Origin: UBA9619 sp964630665
GTDB lineage: Bacteria; Pseudomonadota; Gammaproteobacteria; Arenicellales; UBA868
DNA: 64,000 nt
Direction of reading: 5' to 3'
NCBI GenBank assembly: GCA_964630665.1
Contig: CAZVVN010000010.1
Coordinates: 1-64,000 of the forward strand
Position 1 is the first letter of the stretch; every line of letters starts with the position of its first letter. The notes below the pieces were generated by a model. The model searched no databases. It was given only the letters and a program-made list of their open reading frames with translations, and was not told the DNA's origin. Positions 61,597 to 64,000 of the stretch are shown here, piece after piece. A program made the position numbers and the translations under genes.

Positions 61597-63333
61597 CTAA
61601 GCCAGCTCCCGTTCCAAAGGAGTATCGCCAATCGCAGACGGCTTGAGATGCATCTCGTTGTGCCCGGCCCCGGCAGCAATCATCGGGTAGACGTTCTCTG
61701 ACTGATCCGTAATAAAATCCAGAAAGATCAGCCGGTCTTTTTGTTTGAGAGCCTCCTGCAGAGCCGGTTCAACGTCAACTGGCTTCTCTACACGAATGCC
61801 AACGTGGCCATAACTTTCAGAGAGTTTTACGAAGTCAGGCAGTGCATCCATATAGGAATGCGAGTACCGTCGATCATAAAAGAACTCCTGCCACTGTCGG
61901 ACCATGCCCATGTAACGGTTGTTCAGATTGATGATTTTGATCGGGAGATCATATTGCTTACAGGTTGAAAGCTCCTGGATGCACATCATGATACTCGCCT
62001 CACCGGTAACACAAGCCACCGTTGATTCAGGGTGGGCTAACTGAACGCCGACGGCAGCTGGCAGACCAAAGCCCATGGTTCCAAGGCCGCCGGAATTGAT
62101 CCACCGGCGGGAACTGTCGAAACGATAATACTGGGCAGCCCACATCTGGTGCTGTCCCACATCTGATGTCACGTATGCGTCTCCATTCGTAACCTTGTAA
62201 AGGCTCTCAATTACAAACTGAGGTTTAATAAGTTCACTCTGGCGGTCGTACTCCAACGATCTGTGAGACCGCCAGTGATCAATCTTCTCCCACCATTGTG
62301 CAATGGCGACAGGATCGTCATCGCCCTTGGTCGACTTGATTCTGTCCAGCATGTCTGCTAAGACACAACCGGCGTCGCCAACGATCGGCACCTCGACATT
62401 GACATTCTTACCGATCGATGACGGATCAACGTCCACATGGATAATCTTGGAGGTCGGCGAGAATTTCTTGAGATCGCCTGTGACACGGTCATCAAATCGG
62501 GCACCGACGGCTAACATCACATCGCACTCGTACATGGCCATATTGGCTTCGTAGGTCCCATGCATGCCGAGCATTCCCAAGAAAAGTGGATCACTGGATG
62601 GATATCCGCCGAGTCCCATTAACGTATTTGTGCAAGGAAACCCCAAGGCCCTAACTAGCGCAGTCAGTTCCTTCTCTGCACCGCCTTGGATGATCCCGCC
62701 TCCGCTGTATATGCACGGACGACTAGCATTCAACAAAAGATCAACGGCCCGGGCTATCTGCTTTGGATGGCCTTTGTGGACTGGCCCGTAGGACCGAATA
62801 TCGACGGTATCCGGATAGTAATATTCCGTGGTTTGCGCCGTCACGTCTTTGGGAATGTCAACCACGACAGGTCCCGGTCGACCACTGCTGGCAATGAAAA
62901 ATGCCTTCTTAATGGTTAGCGCCAGCTCCTCCACCTTTTTGACCAAGAAATTGTGCTTAACACAAGGCCGAGTAATTCCGACAGTGTCCACCTCCTGAAA
63001 AGCGTCGTCTCCAATCAACCCGGTTGGTACTTGTGCAGTCAAAATGACCATCGGTATAGAGTCCATGTAGGCCGTCGCGATACCGGTCACAGCATTAGTT
63101 ACACCGGGCCCGGAGGTTACCAGCACAACGCCCGGCTTCCCGGAAGCGCGGGCATAGCCATCGGCCGCATGAGTGGCGCCCTGCTCGTGACGAACAAGCA
63201 CATGTTGGACTGCATCCTGTCTATAGAGGGCGTCATAGATATGCAGAGCCGCACCTCCGGGGTAACCAAAGAGATGCTTTACGCCTTCGTCCTTGAGGCT
63301 CGTCACCACGACCTCAGCGCCAGTCAGTTTCAC
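61597..63333 (-). CDS. ilvI: Acetolactate synthase large (catalytic) subunit
   Basis: A 578-residue thiamine-diphosphate enzyme that joins pyruvate with pyruvate or 2-oxobutyrate. Catalytic Glu50 is in RHEQGATHAADGYA; the FAD region follows in the middle domain. The thiamine-diphosphate motif, usually GDGS, reads VTGEASIMMCIQELSTC, with NLNNRYMGMVRQWQEFFY closing it; Glu for Asp is known in some proteobacterial copies. The start is GTG 63333, with AGGAAG seven bases upstream. A promoter lies about 75 bases upstream. ilvN, ilvC, psd and pssA follow in the same direction. Confidence 0.97.
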   Translation of the reverse strand: MKLTGAEVVVTSLKDEGVKHLFGYPGGAALHIYDALYRQDAVQHVLVRHEQGATHAADGYARASGKPGVVLVTSGPGVTNAVTGIATAYMDSIPMVILTAQVPTGLIGDDAFQEVDTVGITRPCVKHNFLVKKVEELALTIKKAFFIASSGRPGPVVVDIPKDVTAQTTEYYYPDTVDIRSYGPVHKGHPKQIARAVDLLLNASRPCIYSGGGIIQGGAEKELTALVRALGFPCTNTLMGLGGYPSSDPLFLGMLGMHGTYEANMAMYECDVMLAVGARFDDRVTGDLKKFSPTSKIIHVDVDPSSIGKNVNVEVPIVGDAGCVLADMLDRIKSTKGDDDPVAIAQWWEKIDHWRSHRSLEYDRQSELIKPQFVIESLYKVTNGDAYVTSDVGQHQMWAAQYYRFDSSRRWINSGGLGTMGFGLPAAVGVQLAHPESTVACVTGEASIMMCIQELSTCKQYDLPIKIINLNNRYMGMVRQWQEFFYDRRYSHSYMDALPDFVKLSESYGHVGIRVEKPVDVEPALQEALKQKDRLIFLDFITDQSENVYPMIAAGAGHNEMHLKPSAIGDTPLERELA

Positions 63334-63357
63334 AATTTCTTCCTATTCCACTATGCC

Positions 63358-63388
63358 CCTGAAACTCCTTTTTTGTCGAAGTTTCAAG
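63358..63388 (-). promoter_or_regulatory. Hairpin in the ilvI 5' leader
   Basis: CTTGAAACT (63388-63380) can pair with AGTTTCAGG (63366-63358) with one weak pair, within the 70-base untranslated leader and 25 bases before the ilvI start. It lacks a following T run. It could affect mRNA stability or translation. Confidence 0.3.
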
Positions 63389-63408
63389 AGATTTACCGCA
63401 AACGTTAA

Positions 63409-63438
63409 AGTATAGCTTTACGCTGGAGTCCCTGTAAA
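63409..63438 (-). promoter_or_regulatory. Sigma70 promoter of ilvI-ilvN-ilvC
   Basis: On the minus strand TTTACA (63438-63433), an 18-base spacer and TATACT (63414-63409) form a near-consensus promoter. Transcription would start near 63402, about 70 bases before the GTG start of ilvI. No leader peptide is seen in that leader, unlike leuA. Confidence 0.6.
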
Positions 63439-63499
63439 TTCCTTCTTTTGGATCGGGATGGTCCTGAGACGCTTGCCCCGGCCGGATCCCGCCCTATGA

Positions 63500-63523
63500 T
63501 AACCGGCCGGTGATGCCGGCTGG
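63500..63523. repeat. GC-rich dyad between ilvI and lpxH
   Basis: On the minus strand GCCGGCATCACCGGC forms a 5-bp stem with a 5-base loop, extended by further CCGG pairs. It resembles the dyad at 17460-17482. It may be a REP-like element or simply GC-rich symmetry. Confidence 0.25.
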
Positions 63524-63661
63524 ACAACGGGCAGTGGCCGTGCGAGGCTCGTCCGTTGTGTTGGTCCGGCGAAGCCATGGCTGATTCTATAAGGACACTA
63601 GCGGGCAACCATCAACGACAAAGATGACATCGACGGTTAACTTCATTCGCTTTCGCAAATC

Positions 63662-64000
63662 GTGACAACAGTATTTATCTCCGACCTTCATCTGACACCG
63701 GACAACCCCGAGCTTATCGATCATTTCGAGCGTTTCTTCGAGAATCTGCTGTCGAAGGGTGCAAAACGGCTCTTTATTCTGGGAGATCTATTTGAATATT
63801 GGCTGGGCGATGACTCGTCGGGCTATCTGGGTCAAGACACTTTTGAACAACAGTTGAGGCAGGTTTCCGATGCCGGGATCGATACCTTTCTGATTCACGG
63901 AAATCGCGACTTCTTACTGGGCCAGGCATTCTGTACTAGAACCGGCTGCAAACTCCTTACAGAACCATATTTACTGAATGACGCTGGCCACCGTGCCCTG
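63662..64000 (+). CDS. lpxH: UDP-2,3-diacylglucosamine diphosphatase LpxH, partial
   Basis: The gene starts at GTG 63662 and runs off the right edge; 113 residues are visible. Metallophosphoesterase motifs are FISDLHLTPDN (Asp8, His10), LGDLFEYWLGDD (Asp41) and HGNRDFLLG (Asn79), matching LpxH, which cleaves UDP-2,3-diacylglucosamine to lipid X for LpxB. An in-frame TAA lies eight codons upstream, so the start is well bounded. It diverges from ilvI. LpxA and LpxB, its pathway partners, are encoded at 29-31 kb. Confidence 0.95.
   Translation, partial: MTTVFISDLHLTPDNPELIDHFERFFENLLSKGAKRLFILGDLFEYWLGDDSSGYLGQDTFEQQLRQVSDAGIDTFLIHGNRDFLLGQAFCTRTGCKLLTEPYLLNDAGHRAL

Larger units (their letters stand above)
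63334..63661. other. Divergent ilvI/lpxH spacer
   Basis: This 328-base interval holds the ilvI promoter and leader hairpin and a CCGGCCGG dyad. A 67-codon open frame on the minus strand (63405-63608) overlaps the promoter, has no Ile, Leu or Val run and is probably not a gene. A weak -10 (TTCTAT near 63584) may serve lpxH. Confidence 0.45.

Noticed and set aside
63405..63608. 67-codon open frame upstream of ilvI as a possible leader peptide
   Set aside because: It overlaps the ilvI promoter, so would not be on the same transcript, and has no run of Ile, Leu or Val codons.

Overview
The window reads as a chromosomal core-gene region of a gammaproteobacterium of intermediate GC content. The gene orders sdhC-sdhD-sdhA-sdhB-sdhE, rpsB-tsf-frr-uppS-cdsA-dxr-rseP-bamA-skp-fabZ-lpxA-lpxB-rnhB-dnaE-accA, divergent map-glnD-dapD, and a yafS-like methyltransferase-rnhA-dnaQ are all typical of that class. 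Lipid A, BamA, Skp and an outer-membrane beta-barrel protein show a Gram-negative envelope. A run of 100 N at 36712-36811 marks a scaffold join, so this is probably a draft or metagenome assembly; the order within Gammaproteobacteria cannot be fixed from the sequence alone.

Layout. 1-6.2 kb is a mixed, less conserved stretch: a partial FAD-dependent oxidoreductase, a HAD phosphatase, a probable decayed gene, an aldehyde dehydrogenase, a small beta-barrel protein, an orphan ATP-grasp ligase, and the divergent iron genes erpA and yggX. 6.2-13.3 kb carries pdxJ, recO, era, rnc, a DUF4845 protein, lepB and lepA, followed by argC. 13.5-17.1 kb is the succinate dehydrogenase operon with its flavinylation factor SdhE. 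17.5-18.6 kb is ygfZ on the plus strand. 18.6-41.7 kb is one long minus-strand block, transcribed from rpsB towards ftsB: translation, isoprenoid and phospholipid synthesis, outer-membrane assembly, lipid A synthesis, DNA polymerase III alpha, fatty-acid synthesis, tRNA lysidine, CTP, Kdo and enolase. 42-47 kb on the plus strand holds map, glnD, dapD and a PP2C phosphatase. 47-51.3 kb is radA, dnaB and the rpsF-rpsR-rplI ribosomal operon with a clear promoter and terminator. 51.4-56.6 kb is acs, dnaQ, rnhA, a methyltransferase, rimI and a family-4 uracil-DNA glycosylase. 56.6-63.3 kb is branched-chain amino acid synthesis (ilvI-ilvN-ilvC, leuA) with psd and pssA between. The window ends inside lpxH on the plus strand.

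Most genes are ordinary housekeeping genes; I found no CRISPR array, insertion sequence, prophage, tRNA or rRNA gene. The most interesting content is regulatory and organisational. There is a candidate leucine-rich leader peptide with its own promoter and mutually exclusive RNA hairpins in front of leuA. A 10-bp inverted repeat abuts both divergent iron genes, erpA and yggX. A perfect palindrome is wrapped around the sdhC -10 box. pyrH and lpxD are missing from their usual slots, with a small unrecognised ORF in the pyrH slot. S6 has a long acidic tail, and many starts are GTG or TTG; several start sites were corrected from family length and ribosome binding sites.
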